A stretch of DNA of 10,859 bases, taken from JAAXKN01 sp050258415. GTDB taxonomy: Bacteria; Bacteroidota; Ignavibacteria; Ignavibacteriales; SURF-24. Below the pieces are notes generated by a model. The model made no database searches. It saw nothing but the letters and a program-made list of their open reading frames with translations, and was not told the origin of the DNA. The stretch lies in assembly GCA_050258415.1 (NCBI GenBank), contig JBLMYS010000289.1, forward strand, positions 1 through 10,859, read 5' to 3'. This document shows, one piece after another, positions 1 through 7,117 of the stretch. Position 1 is the stretch's first letter, and every line of letters starts with the position of its first letter. The translations under genes were made by a program, and so were the position numbers.

Positions 1-61
1 CAGAATTTGCTTGGATAAAATCATAGATGATGCCTGTATTAAAAATTGAGATTTGTTTCAT
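1..61 (-). CDS. Possible 5' end of a minus-strand gene running off the left edge
   Basis: An ATG on the minus strand at 61 opens a reading frame of 20 codons that has no stop before the window edge; it begins MKQISIFNTG. All three plus-strand frames are closed by stops within the first 50 bases, so no plus-strand gene enters from the left. There is no Shine-Dalgarno sequence ahead of the ATG, but the two minus-strand genes at 1622 and 2534 also lack one. Too little is visible to name a product, and a chance open frame of this length is quite possible. Confidence 0.25.
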   Translation of the reverse strand, partial: MKQISIFNTGIIYDFIQANS

Positions 62-151
62 ATTATCGTTAAATCACAGAGTCAGTTTATAAGGCATCGT
101 AGTCCGGTGTAAAAATATCATAGCGCGCATAATTAATAAGGGCATGAAATT

Positions 152-190
152 ATGCACTATTTCCGCAATAGTCAACAGATCGCAGTGCAT
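152..190. repeat. Nested inverted repeats in the left intergenic region
   Basis: ATGCACT (152-158) is matched by AGTGCAT (184-190), and inside it ACTATT (156-161) is matched by AATAGT (167-172) across a five-base loop. The two arms overlap, so they are alternative structures. The surrounding stretch 62-297 is AT-rich and holds no supported gene. This could be an operator or RNA structure serving a minus-strand gene that starts near 61, but short inverted repeats also arise by chance in AT-rich DNA. Confidence 0.3.
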
Positions 191-244
191 AAGGCTGAAT
201 AATTTTAATAGTATGTGTAGACAGTTTTATAAGTGAATTCCGGT

Positions 245-269
245 TCACCATTTCCCTTGAAAATGGTGA
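245..269 (-). terminator. Hairpin downstream of the esterase gene, possible terminator
   Basis: TCACCATTT (245-253) pairs perfectly with AAATGGTGA (261-269) around a seven-base loop. It lies 28 bases beyond the stop of the esterase gene (minus strand), where a transcription stop for the SLOG/esterase unit would be expected. No run of T follows the stem on the minus strand, so it is not a canonical intrinsic terminator; it may instead protect the 3' end of the transcript. Confidence 0.4.
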
Positions 270-297
270 GTTCCGAATAGTTGATTTTTACCTTTGG

Positions 298-906
298 CTA
301 TAAGTCTGGATCCGGAAATTCCCCCGGATCACCGCGGTAGGGATCTTCTACTATCTTTTTTATCTCGGGCAGAAGGATTGAAAAATCTTTGAAACGGTGG
401 CCCATTTTGTCGTAAAATTTAATCAAATGCCTGGGAAAAAGATCTATAATCTTACCATGATTAATTACCTCGTCATCAAGGGAAATGAAGAAGTGAAGGA
501 AACGATAATAAATCTCTGTCCGGTCAATACTGTCATAAAGTTCCTTGAGGTAGCCCAGATATTCTTCTTTCCATTCGAACACTTCATCCGTATCGTGCCT
601 TTTGTTTATCCCTACCTTGTCCCTGAGGGTTATCCATGGTTCTAATGACGGATTTATAAATGCCCCGGGAGCATCATGTAATGCCGCAAAATAATAGGCG
701 TAAAAGCCTCCCAGGCTCGTTCCAACGAATACGACCCGTTCATTAGCCGGCCTGGATTTATATATCTTTTCGATGAAATCAACGGCTTCCATCGGGTTTA
801 CAGGAAGCGTAGGGGAAACAACCTTTTCATTCGGGAAATATTCCCTCAGCATTTTAGCCTTATTGCCTTCGCCATGCGAAGCAAAACCGTGCAGGTAAAG
901 TATCAT
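298..906 (-). CDS. yqiA: YqiA-like alpha/beta-hydrolase esterase (UPF0227 family)
   Basis: A 202-residue cytoplasmic hydrolase that matches the small YqiA family (about 190-200 residues) along its length. It starts with the family's ILYLHGF strand and oxyanion region (residues 2-8), followed by the nucleophile elbow GTSLGG with Ser64, an acid in the DDEV motif (Asp144/Asp145) and the catalytic His170 in GHRF. The triad therefore looks complete. Members of this family hydrolyse short acyl esters in vitro; the natural substrate is not established. The ATG at 906 is fixed by AAGGAGG (minus strand, 913-919) six bases upstream. The gene begins only 17 bases after the stop of the SLOG-protein gene, so the two are very probably co-transcribed. 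The C-terminal tail is rich in Pro, Asp and Gly and extends slightly beyond the usual fold. Confidence 0.85.
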   Translation of the reverse strand: MILYLHGFASHGEGNKAKMLREYFPNEKVVSPTLPVNPMEAVDFIEKIYKSRPANERVVFVGTSLGGFYAYYFAALHDAPGAFINPSLEPWITLRDKVGINKRHDTDEVFEWKEEYLGYLKELYDSIDRTEIYYRFLHFFISLDDEVINHGKIIDLFPRHLIKFYDKMGHRFKDFSILLPEIKKIVEDPYRGDPGEFPDPDL

Positions 907-923
907 TATAAACCTCCTTATAT

Positions 924-1529
924 TTATAACCAGTTAAACCATTCTTTCTTAGTTATTACAGGAACACCGTTTTGGGCGCATACTCTCATCGTGTGGCCTG
1001 TTCCCCCCTGGGCGGGGTTGCACAAATCATCATAGAATATTGCAATATCGGCTTTCTTCAAATTAAGTGAGGGGGAACCCAGCACTTTTACAGTGTCGCG
1101 GATAAGATATGAAGCTTTAATTGTCAGTTTGTTACGTATTCCGTTTTCATACTGACCGACAATGTTAGCATTTTTTTGCCCGGCTGATTTGGTGCTGTAT
1201 ATTAATTCCGGTTCCTTTGCCAGATTAATGTCATCCACTGAAGCCGAGTAAGAAAGCGGGTAGATATACTTCTTCCTGTGATCTTTATACGGGAGAATAA
1301 ATTCAATCCTTTCGGGATCCATTTCAGAAACACCCTTTGCAAATAGCTCATCGGCGCCTTTTGCGTTGCCGGTTCTGAAGGTTGCACCCTGGAAATTTGC
1401 GGCAAGCGTTTTGCCGAGTTCGATGAGCAGGTGTTTATCGTTATCTTTTACGTCTCTTTTCCCTTCGAGCAGTATAACAGGAGGGCAGCTTAAGCTGTTT
1501 ACAAAATTGGTGAAATCCTGAAAATTCAT
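924..1529 (-). CDS. SLOG/Rossmann-fold protein of unknown function
   Basis: A 201-residue soluble protein. Residues 52-67 hold the pattern R-T-G-N-A-K-G-A-D followed by a helix, and residues 175-191 hold GGTGHTMRV...GVPV. This arrangement, a glycine-rich loop after the second strand and a second Gly-rich turn near the C-terminus, is typical of the SLOG superfamily (DprA/LOG/YspA-like Rossmann folds), whose members bind or process nucleotide-type ligands. Phage and plasmid proteins with a similar 'R(T/S)GxAxGAD' loop exist, but their function is mostly unknown. There is no signal peptide or membrane segment. The ATG at 1529 has only a weak, closely spaced GAGG upstream. It is the first gene of a two-gene unit with the esterase, 17 bases apart, which hints at linked roles, perhaps two steps on a nucleotide-derived or acylated compound; that is inference only. 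Confidence 0.65.
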   Translation of the reverse strand: MNFQDFTNFVNSLSCPPVILLEGKRDVKDNDKHLLIELGKTLAANFQGATFRTGNAKGADELFAKGVSEMDPERIEFILPYKDHRKKYIYPLSYSASVDDINLAKEPELIYSTKSAGQKNANIVGQYENGIRNKLTIKASYLIRDTVKVLGSPSLNLKKADIAIFYDDLCNPAQGGTGHTMRVCAQNGVPVITKKEWFNWL

Positions 1530-1561
1530 ATGCCTCTTTTATTTCTGAATGAATTTCTGAG

Positions 1562-1591
1562 GTGCTAAGTTAAAAAATATTTTATCAGCAC
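1562..1591 (-). terminator. AT-rich hairpin between two minus-strand genes
   Basis: GTGCT (1562-1566) and AGCAC (1587-1591) bracket an A/T-rich core in which TAAAA and TTTTA can extend the pairing imperfectly. It lies about 30 bases beyond the stop of the 1622-2350 gene and upstream of the SLOG gene start, so it could end transcription of the former. The stem is short and mostly A-T and has no clean T-tract after it, so the call is weak. Confidence 0.3.
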
Positions 1592-1621
1592 AAGTATCAT
1601 AAACAGATGTTTCTCATAGGG

Positions 1622-2350
1622 TTAGTTCAATTCTATAAGCTTTGCCTGAATATCGCGGAATGAATTAAGGAAACTACCGCGCTTGCCCCAGTTGGAAAAG
1701 CCGCCGTACTCAAAGGCATCGGCTCCGTTATCTTCATATCTGCGGTTTATATCCATTATTTTGCCAATCCGGTCTTCCAGCCCCGGCAGAAAATAGAGTT
1801 CCCCCGACTGATAGGAAATTCTGTTCGGGTTAAACAGATTTGACTGTAACACTATATCGTTTGAATTTAACAGACGAAGCTGATCATCTGTCCGGCAATA
1901 TGAAACTGGTTCATTCCATCTTAAGTCAAAAAAGGGGATAACAAAGTCACTGCCGGACATATTTAAGTAGCTGAGCTCCGGGTCATCCTCAATATATATA
2001 GCTTCGGCTTTACTTATTTCTTTGCAATTTATATCCATTAAGCTGAATTCTATTTTTGAGATATCTTTTACTCTTGCCGAAATAAAGCTTTTGAGTCCCA
2101 AATTGTTGGACAATTCTTTCAACTCCCGGTCTGAAATGTTTAGAATAAGAAAAGGGTTTACCATGCCTGCGACTTTGCCCATTACCTGGATAAAAGGGTA
2201 GTTGCCTTTCTTTAAGTGATCTATTGAACTGCTGTTATTAAGTGTCTCACATCCCGAGCTTATGATGCCGAACTTCCTTATTACAGGAAGATCTCCCAGC
2301 ATAATCTGAACAAGCCTGTTGCATCCGCTTTTTGATAAATGTTGTTTCAT
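1622..2350 (-). CDS. Hypothetical protein, 242 residues, family not recognised
   Basis: The reading frame is open for 242 codons from ATG at 2350 to TAA, with ordinary residue composition: mixed charge, abundant Leu/Ile/Asn/Ser, few Cys, and no low-complexity stretch. No frame on the other strand here is comparably long. I do not recognise the family. There is no signal peptide, membrane segment or clear catalytic motif. The middle part (about residues 60-130) alternates hydrophobic and polar residues in the manner of beta strands. The C-terminal third is rich in aromatic residues and Gly/Asn (for example YGGFSNWGKRG near residue 215). There is no Shine-Dalgarno sequence ahead of the ATG. It stands alone: 183 bases separate it from the helicase gene upstream and 92 from the SLOG gene downstream, so a shared operon is possible but not shown. 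Confidence 0.6.
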   Translation of the reverse strand: MKQHLSKSGCNRLVQIMLGDLPVIRKFGIISSGCETLNNSSSIDHLKKGNYPFIQVMGKVAGMVNPFLILNISDRELKELSNNLGLKSFISARVKDISKIEFSLMDINCKEISKAEAIYIEDDPELSYLNMSGSDFVIPFFDLRWNEPVSYCRTDDQLRLLNSNDIVLQSNLFNPNRISYQSGELYFLPGLEDRIGKIMDINRRYEDNGADAFEYGGFSNWGKRGSFLNSFRDIQAKLIELN

Positions 2351-2489
2351 ATGATAATTCTATAAATGTGATCAGGACGCTGTAAATCTACGCTATTATG
2401 TCCTTAAATGAATATCATATTGTGATACTAATGAAGAGTTTTTCAGGAGAGTTTTAGAACTTTTAATTCAAATTTATGTAACCCTGTCC

Positions 2490-2509
2490 GGGCGCACCGC
2501 CGTGCGCCC
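2490..2509. repeat. Perfect GC-rich palindrome, REP-like element
   Basis: GGGCGCAC (2490-2497) and GTGCGCCC (2502-2509) form an eight-base, almost all G-C stem around a CGCC loop, in otherwise AT-rich intergenic DNA. The flanks (ACCCTGTCC before, CTACTGG after) give the look of the 'GTAGGGGCGCAC...GTGCGCCC' palindromes scattered in many bacterial genomes. It lies 25 bases beyond the stop of the helicase gene (minus strand). There is no T-tract, so an intrinsic terminator is unlikely, though it could stabilise the 3' end. Only one copy is visible here, so its repeat nature is inferred from resemblance. Confidence 0.5.
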
Positions 2510-2533
2510 CTACTGGCCAGCTGAGCTGTTTTG

Positions 2534-4150
2534 TTACTTGCGTATTATGTAGAGCAGGTGTTTTGCGCGCGTCATTGCCGTGTAAAGCGCGGTATTATTC
2601 CATCTCAGGTCATCATCACACACGTCAAGGAGAATAACTACAGGACTTTCGCATCCCTTGAATTTCATATATGTATAATATGGAATTATATGTTCTCCCG
2701 ATTCACCGTTTTGAGATATCCTGAATACCCCGGCGGATGTATCGTTTCCAAGGCATGTCTTATTAAGTGCGTGCCCGCCAAGAATTACAATGTCGCGCTC
2801 GGGCACGTGTTCTTCTATTATCAGCTTATAAAGGATTCTGCTTAGCTGCTTCATCCTGATAGTCGGTGAATCGGATTTGAAATCCTCCGGCGTAAGCCCA
2901 TCCGGTACAAACTCGCTTACCGTCATATCCTCTGAGCCGTAAGGCTTTATTTTATCGAAAATTGCCTTTGTGTTTCTGCAGTTCTGATATAAGTGCTGAA
3001 CGACATCAACTTCAGGGAAGCTTAACTTTCTTCCAAAAATATTCTGGTCGGGGTCGTAAAAAATAATGAGGTTTCCGTTTTCTTTCACCAGGTCGGAAAT
3101 GCTGATCCAGAAGTCGTCGTGGAAATCCTGTCCTTCATCTACAATTAAGGCGTCATATTTAATTGGTTTATTGGAAATCAGGTTTGTAAATGCATCGGGT
3201 ACGATTTCGTTCCAGAAGTTATCCTGCTTATTGTTTAGTATTATGCCGGCCTTTTTCAGCTCTTTTAGGCAGAATGCATGATAGGTAGATGCCTTAATTT
3301 TGTTTTTTGCGTAACCTTTAACTTCTTTTTTAAGGTATTCACCAAGCATCGTATTAAAGCACAGAAGCAGGACCGACTTTCCGCTGTCTGCAAGCTGTTT
3401 TGCTTTTCTTAACGCGAGCTGAGTTTTGCCCGAACCCGCGCAGCCTTTTACAAGTACCCGTGGCTTCAGGAGCATCTGCATCATAATGCTGCTCTGCATT
3501 TCAGTTAAGACTTTTATGTCTCTTTCTTCGCGGCAGATATGGTCGTAGATGCTGCTTCCGGTGCTGAATTGCGGAGCAAGAATATCTTTTATGAGCTTTG
3601 CCTGCCCTTTATCCAGCGGCTTAAAATTATAGTCAACTGACTTGAGTCTTTCTTCAATAAGTTCAGAAAGGTAATTAAGCTGCGATCCGTAGAAAACCGC
3701 GTTCTCGCATCCGGAAGGGAGCCTGTCAATCTCCTGAAAGCAATCGGGAAAGCAAATGGCGTGGTTAAGAGCCAGCGGAAGGTGAGCCTTATCCAGGTTC
3801 TTTTCTGAAGGAAACAGGTTCCTTTTCAGAAAGTCGCGTATTGCGTATTTATTGGTTTTTGCCTGTTTCTGGAAATCGTTTTTGGGCTGGCTGTTCTGAA
3901 ACCAGACTCCATTTTCATATCTTATTGATCCGCCTTTAACCTCAAGGACCAGCAGGCCTTTAGCGGGATGAAACAGAAGAAAATCTATTTCGCCGTCGAT
4001 GAGTTTATTTTGCATGTGTGGTTTATTAAGGTCGAAGGAATGGAAGACTGTCCATTCGTCGTCAAGAGCCTCCTGGAGCCTCTTAAAAACCAGTATTTCT
4101 GCAGGACTTTCGGTATTATCCGGGCATGTGCCGGGGATCATTTGAGCCAT
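2534..4150 (-). CDS. NERD-domain nuclease/superfamily 1 (UvrD/Rep-like) helicase
   Basis: A 538-residue protein joining an N-terminal NERD nuclease-related domain to an ATP-dependent helicase. In the NERD part (about residues 14-110), Glu18, Asp56 in DGEIDF and Glu70-x-Lys72 in LEVKGG match the Mrr/PD-(D/E)xK-like active site. The helicase part has a Q-like motif (LTEMQ), Walker A GCAGSGKT (236-243), Walker B/motif II DEGQD (338-342), motif IV-like QNCRNT, motif V-like FKGCESPVV and motif VI TAMTRAKH with Arg528. All key residues are present, so it looks active. It probably unwinds and perhaps cuts DNA in repair, or in defence against foreign DNA. The frame stays open 20 codons further to a TTG at 4210, but ATG 4150 is chosen because the resulting MAQMIPGT start resembles other NERD proteins. 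Neither start has a good ribosome site. No partner gene such as a methylase lies beside it. Confidence 0.85.
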   Translation of the reverse strand: MAQMIPGTCPDNTESPAEILVFKRLQEALDDEWTVFHSFDLNKPHMQNKLIDGEIDFLLFHPAKGLLVLEVKGGSIRYENGVWFQNSQPKNDFQKQAKTNKYAIRDFLKRNLFPSEKNLDKAHLPLALNHAICFPDCFQEIDRLPSGCENAVFYGSQLNYLSELIEERLKSVDYNFKPLDKGQAKLIKDILAPQFSTGSSIYDHICREERDIKVLTEMQSSIMMQMLLKPRVLVKGCAGSGKTQLALRKAKQLADSGKSVLLLCFNTMLGEYLKKEVKGYAKNKIKASTYHAFCLKELKKAGIILNNKQDNFWNEIVPDAFTNLISNKPIKYDALIVDEGQDFHDDFWISISDLVKENGNLIIFYDPDQNIFGRKLSFPEVDVVQHLYQNCRNTKAIFDKIKPYGSEDMTVSEFVPDGLTPEDFKSDSPTIRMKQLSRILYKLIIEEHVPERDIVILGGHALNKTCLGNDTSAGVFRISQNGESGEHIIPYYTYMKFKGCESPVVILLDVCDDDLRWNNTALYTAMTRAKHLLYIIRK

Positions 4151-4314
4151 ATAGCCACGTAAATTTATAAATGGAACTGTGAAATAACGGCTTCTTTCAA
4201 AAAAATGCAAGCAGAATCGATGCCCTCACTTTTTAATTTCTAATTCATTATCTTAACGCATAATAATATTTTCTCTCTCCAGATTGTCCCGTACAAATAT
4301 TAAGGATCCGGCCT
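4151..4314. promoter_or_regulatory. Divergent intergenic region between helicase and phosphatase genes
   Basis: These 164 bases separate the start of the minus-strand helicase gene from the plus-strand phosphatase gene, so promoters for both directions must lie here. The stretch 4230-4290 is strongly A/T-rich. I cannot pick out -35/-10 or Bacteroidota-type -33/-7 boxes with confidence. AAGGA at 4302-4306, eight bases before ATG 4315, is a good ribosome binding site for the phosphatase. Confidence 0.5.
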
Positions 4315-6690
4315 ATGTTTGTAAAGAAAAATATATTCTGGCTTATTCTCCTTGTTGCCTCTTTTGCCCTGGGATACGAGGGGTGCAGCATGTTTGAGGG
4401 CCCAAAAAAAGCGGTGAAGTTTAATGTCATTTCCAGACAGCGTCTCATGCCTTCGGATAAAGTATATCTTGCCGGAAATAACAAGTCTCTCGGCAAATGG
4501 ATTGCTGCAGGAGTAAGACTCGAACGTATTACGGATACGATCTTTACAAAAACCCTCTCTTTTGATGAAGGCGAACATCTGGAGTTTAAGTTTACGCTCG
4601 GCAGCTGGAACTCTGAAGCACTTAATGCCGACGGGTGGATACTGGATAATTCAAGACTCATTGTAACAAAGGATACCACAGTTACTCTGAGAATTGAAAA
4701 CTGGGGGAGATATCTGCGCTCTAGAAATATTAAGCCGTCAATTATTCAGGGCAATGACAACAGCATAAAATTAGTAAATAACTGGAAATACCATGAGGGC
4801 GATAACCCTGAATGGGCAAAAGCTGATTTTAATGACAGTCTCTGGAAAACAGAGGCATCGAACTTCACGGCAGATAATTTCATAGATCTCGGCTGGAAGA
4901 ACATCGGATGGTTCAGAACGCGTCTGAAGGTGGACAGGGCCCTATGGAATAAAACATTCGGTATGAACGTTACCCAATTGGGCGCTTCCGAAATCTATTA
5001 TAACGGACGCCTCCTTAAATCTTTCGGGAAGGTGGACAATGCGCAATCGGGCTACAAACCATCTCCCAAAAACGGCTGGGTGGAATTTACTTTCGACCCC
5101 GGAGCCGACCAGGTGATCGCAGTAAGGTATGCCAACTTTGACGCTGAAGTGCAGCGCAACCAGGCTTTCGACCCCGGATTTTCAATTCTTTTAATGGACC
5201 TGGATTCGGCCTTCAAAACAAGGGATGGGATCAGGCCATACACAATCCACCAGATGGTCTTTACGCTTGTTCCCTTAATCCTTTCTTTTCTTCACCTTTT
5301 CCTCTACTTCTTCTACAGGCGCCAGAAGCAGAACCTATACTATGCAATATGCCTGCTCGGGTTTGCGGGACTTACATATTTTAATTATGAACGCTTCATG
5401 CTCGATAGCGTAGATATGATGGTATTTCTTCAGAGACTTAATGTACTTTCAGCCTCAACAGCCATATTTTTCGGCATGCTTACGCTCTTTTCCGTCAGCT
5501 ACGAAAGCCTGCCTAAACGCTGGCGCGCGTACCTGGTCTATTATATAGCATTGTCCGCTTCGGGATTCTTTAATGTTTCGCCCGGCGTAACTACATATTT
5601 TATTTACCTTCTCTTCGGCTTTACACTTGCCGAAGGCGTGTATGCCTCAACAAGAAAATGCAGAATAAAGCTGAAAGGTACGTGGATAATTCTTTCCGGC
5701 TTTATTGTCATGAGCTTATTCATTTTGCTGCAGCTGCTGATGGATTTTAGTATTATATACGCTCCGGAAGGGCAGCAGGCTTACGTGTACGGAATGATAG
5801 CTTTTGTTATTTCAATGTCGCTTTATCTTTCATATAATTTCGCGTATGTCAATAAAGATCTGGAAGAACAGCTGGTGAAAGTGAAGGTGCTCTCCGATAA
5901 AGCTATTGAGCAGGAGAGGATTCAGGCGTCCCTTGAAATTGAACGGAGGGTAATGGAAGCTGAAAACCTGAGGAAGACTAAAGAGCTCGAGTCCGCGCGG
6001 GAGCTGCAGATATCTCTTCTGCCGAAACAGGTGCCCCAAATGGGGAACATGGATATAGCCTGCTACATGAAGACTGCCGCCGAGGTCGGGGGCGATTATT
6101 ACGATTTCAATGTCACGGAGGATAACACTTTAACTGCCGTTATAGGCGATGCTACGGGACACGGCCTGAAGGCGGGCAATATGGTAATTCTGGCAAAAGG
6201 TTTATTCAATACGCTGGCACGGGAAAGGGATCTGATAGAAATAATGCATTCCTTCAACCGTTCAATTAAGCAAATGAATCTGTATATGCTCACTATGTGC
6301 ATGTCTCTTATAAGGATTAAGGATAGTAGTCTTGAGTATGTTTCGGCCGGAATGCCGCCACTGCAGATCTACAGAAAAGCTTCGGGTGAGGTGGAGGAGT
6401 TCTTGTTGAAGGGGATGCCGCTCGGAGCATTCAGCGATTTCCCGTATAAAAAGATCCCGGCCAATGTATGCGAGGGTGACGTAATACTCATTATGAGTGA
6501 CGGACTGCCCGAGATGTTCAATGATAAAAAAGAGACCTATGGAATGGAGAGGGTAGTGGAGGCCTTCAAAGAAGCCGCGGGAAGATCTGCCGGGGAGATA
6601 ATAGAGCACATATGCCAGTCCGCCCGCGCCTGGGCAGGCCAGGCGCCTCTTGAGGATGATATGACAATAATGGTAATAAAGGTTAAATAA
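4315..6690 (+). CDS. Membrane SpoIIE/PP2C-type phosphatase with CBM20-like and 7TM sensor domains
   Basis: A 791-residue sensor phosphatase. Residues 6-20 form a signal peptide or anchor; Cys24 sits in a poor lipobox context. Residues 35-131 resemble a CBM20-type starch-binding module: VYLAGNNKSLGKW with Trp62, then FKFTLGSW with Trp98. Residues 153-300 form a beta-sandwich that begins W-K-Y-H-E-G-D-N-P-E-W, like the extracellular domains seen with 7TMR receptors. About seven hydrophobic helices occupy 310-513, followed by a charged coiled coil (515-565). The SpoIIE catalytic domain covers 565-791, with metal-binding acids in VGGDYYDF (Asp594), GDATGHG (Asp612), SDGLPE (Asp729) and EDDMT (Asp781/782). 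It should dephosphorylate a serine/threonine phosphoprotein, classically an anti-sigma-factor antagonist, in response to an outside ligand. No antagonist or anti-sigma gene is adjacent. AAGGA at 4302 supports the start. The gene appears monocistronic. Confidence 0.88.
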   Translation: MFVKKNIFWLILLVASFALGYEGCSMFEGPKKAVKFNVISRQRLMPSDKVYLAGNNKSLGKWIAAGVRLERITDTIFTKTLSFDEGEHLEFKFTLGSWNSEALNADGWILDNSRLIVTKDTTVTLRIENWGRYLRSRNIKPSIIQGNDNSIKLVNNWKYHEGDNPEWAKADFNDSLWKTEASNFTADNFIDLGWKNIGWFRTRLKVDRALWNKTFGMNVTQLGASEIYYNGRLLKSFGKVDNAQSGYKPSPKNGWVEFTFDPGADQVIAVRYANFDAEVQRNQAFDPGFSILLMDLDSAFKTRDGIRPYTIHQMVFTLVPLILSFLHLFLYFFYRRQKQNLYYAICLLGFAGLTYFNYERFMLDSVDMMVFLQRLNVLSASTAIFFGMLTLFSVSYESLPKRWRAYLVYYIALSASGFFNVSPGVTTYFIYLLFGFTLAEGVYASTRKCRIKLKGTWIILSGFIVMSLFILLQLLMDFSIIYAPEGQQAYVYGMIAFVISMSLYLSYNFAYVNKDLEEQLVKVKVLSDKAIEQERIQASLEIERRVMEAENLRKTKELESARELQISLLPKQVPQMGNMDIACYMKTAAEVGGDYYDFNVTEDNTLTAVIGDATGHGLKAGNMVILAKGLFNTLARERDLIEIMHSFNRSIKQMNLYMLTMCMSLIRIKDSSLEYVSAGMPPLQIYRKASGEVEEFLLKGMPLGAFSDFPYKKIPANVCEGDVILIMSDGLPEMFNDKKETYGMERVVEAFKEAAGRSAGEIIEHICQSARAWAGQAPLEDDMTIMVIKVK

Positions 6691-6738
6691 CCAGGTATGA
6701 GAGGCCTCAGCCTGTGCAATATCCAGCTCCATTTGCGG

Positions 6739-6761
6739 CCCAGGGTTCCGGGAACCCTGGG
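6739..6761. repeat. Perfect 11-bp inverted repeat downstream of the phosphatase gene
   Basis: CCCAGGGTTCC (6739-6749) and GGAACCCTGGG (6751-6761) are exact reverse complements separated by one G. As RNA this gives a strong hairpin 49 bases after the phosphatase stop. The stem is followed by AAAAA, not T, on the plus strand, so it is not a standard intrinsic terminator for that gene. It may be a transcript-end stabiliser, a dispersed palindromic repeat or a dimeric protein site. Confidence 0.6.
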
Positions 6762-7106
6762 AAAAAGGAATTTCCCTCCAAAAAAAATACATCCACCCCT
6801 AAATTGAAGAAGATTAATACCGATAATAAAGTAACAGGAATTTTAATTTGATTTACATTAATAAAATATTTGGTTTTTGAGTACTGGTCCGGGGGAAATG
6901 GAATACTTTAATATAAAATGCAGACAATCCTTCATTCGGCATTCCTTGTGTTCAACCGTAATTATTACCCAATCTTACGACTTTTTGAGCTGTGTGCTAA
7001 AATGTGTGTTACCGCCCTTTGCCTTCCGGGCAGAGAGCAAGATACTTTTATGAAATGCCGGTTGAAAATAATGCGGTCTGCAGGTTCTAATAATCTACTA
7101 ATATAT

Positions 7107-7112
7107 AGGAGG
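7107..7112 (+). promoter_or_regulatory. Ribosome binding site that fixes the GTG start of the receptor gene
   Basis: AGGAGG lies five bases before GTG at 7118. The next in-frame ATG (7133) would be 20 bases away from it, too far for efficient initiation, so the GTG is preferred. Confidence 0.8.
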
Positions 7113-7117
7113 AGTCG

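Larger units (their letters stand above)
6691..7117 (+). other. 427-base gene-free stretch, leader of the receptor/cheW operon
   Basis: No convincing gene lies here. The first 100 bases hold the inverted repeat at 6739-6761 and an A-run at 6781. From about 6820 the DNA is A/T-rich and should carry the promoter of the receptor gene. An open frame at 6918-7142 has no ribosome site, is unusually Cys/Arg-rich and overlaps the receptor start, so it is not called. A small hairpin, GCCC...GGGC, can form at about 7014-7032. I could not match the leader to a known riboswitch consensus, including cyclic-di-GMP types. Confidence 0.5.

Noticed and set aside
298..4150. A complete anti-phage defence system formed by the SLOG protein, the unknown protein and the NERD helicase
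   Set aside because: The genes are separated by 92-183-base gaps with palindromes. No TIR, nucleotidyltransferase, methylase or toxin is present, so the grouping rests on shared strand only.
4151..4210. N-terminal extension of the helicase to a TTG codon
   Set aside because: There is no Shine-Dalgarno site before TTG 4210, and the start at ATG 4150 gives a sequence typical of NERD proteins. The extension cannot be fully excluded.
4378..4389. Lipobox at Cys24 of the phosphatase
   Set aside because: The residues before the cysteine (Tyr-Glu-Gly) fit the lipobox consensus poorly, so a plain signal peptide or anchor is as likely.
6841..6872. Bacteroidota-type promoter (TTTG ... AATATTTG) upstream of the receptor gene
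   Set aside because: The spacing between the two boxes is only about 14 bases and the first T of the -7 box is missing. AT-rich DNA gives such matches by chance.
7000..7117. Cyclic-di-GMP or other known riboswitch in the receptor leader
   Set aside because: The conserved bases of the known classes were not found by eye; only a small GCCC/GGGC hairpin is visible.
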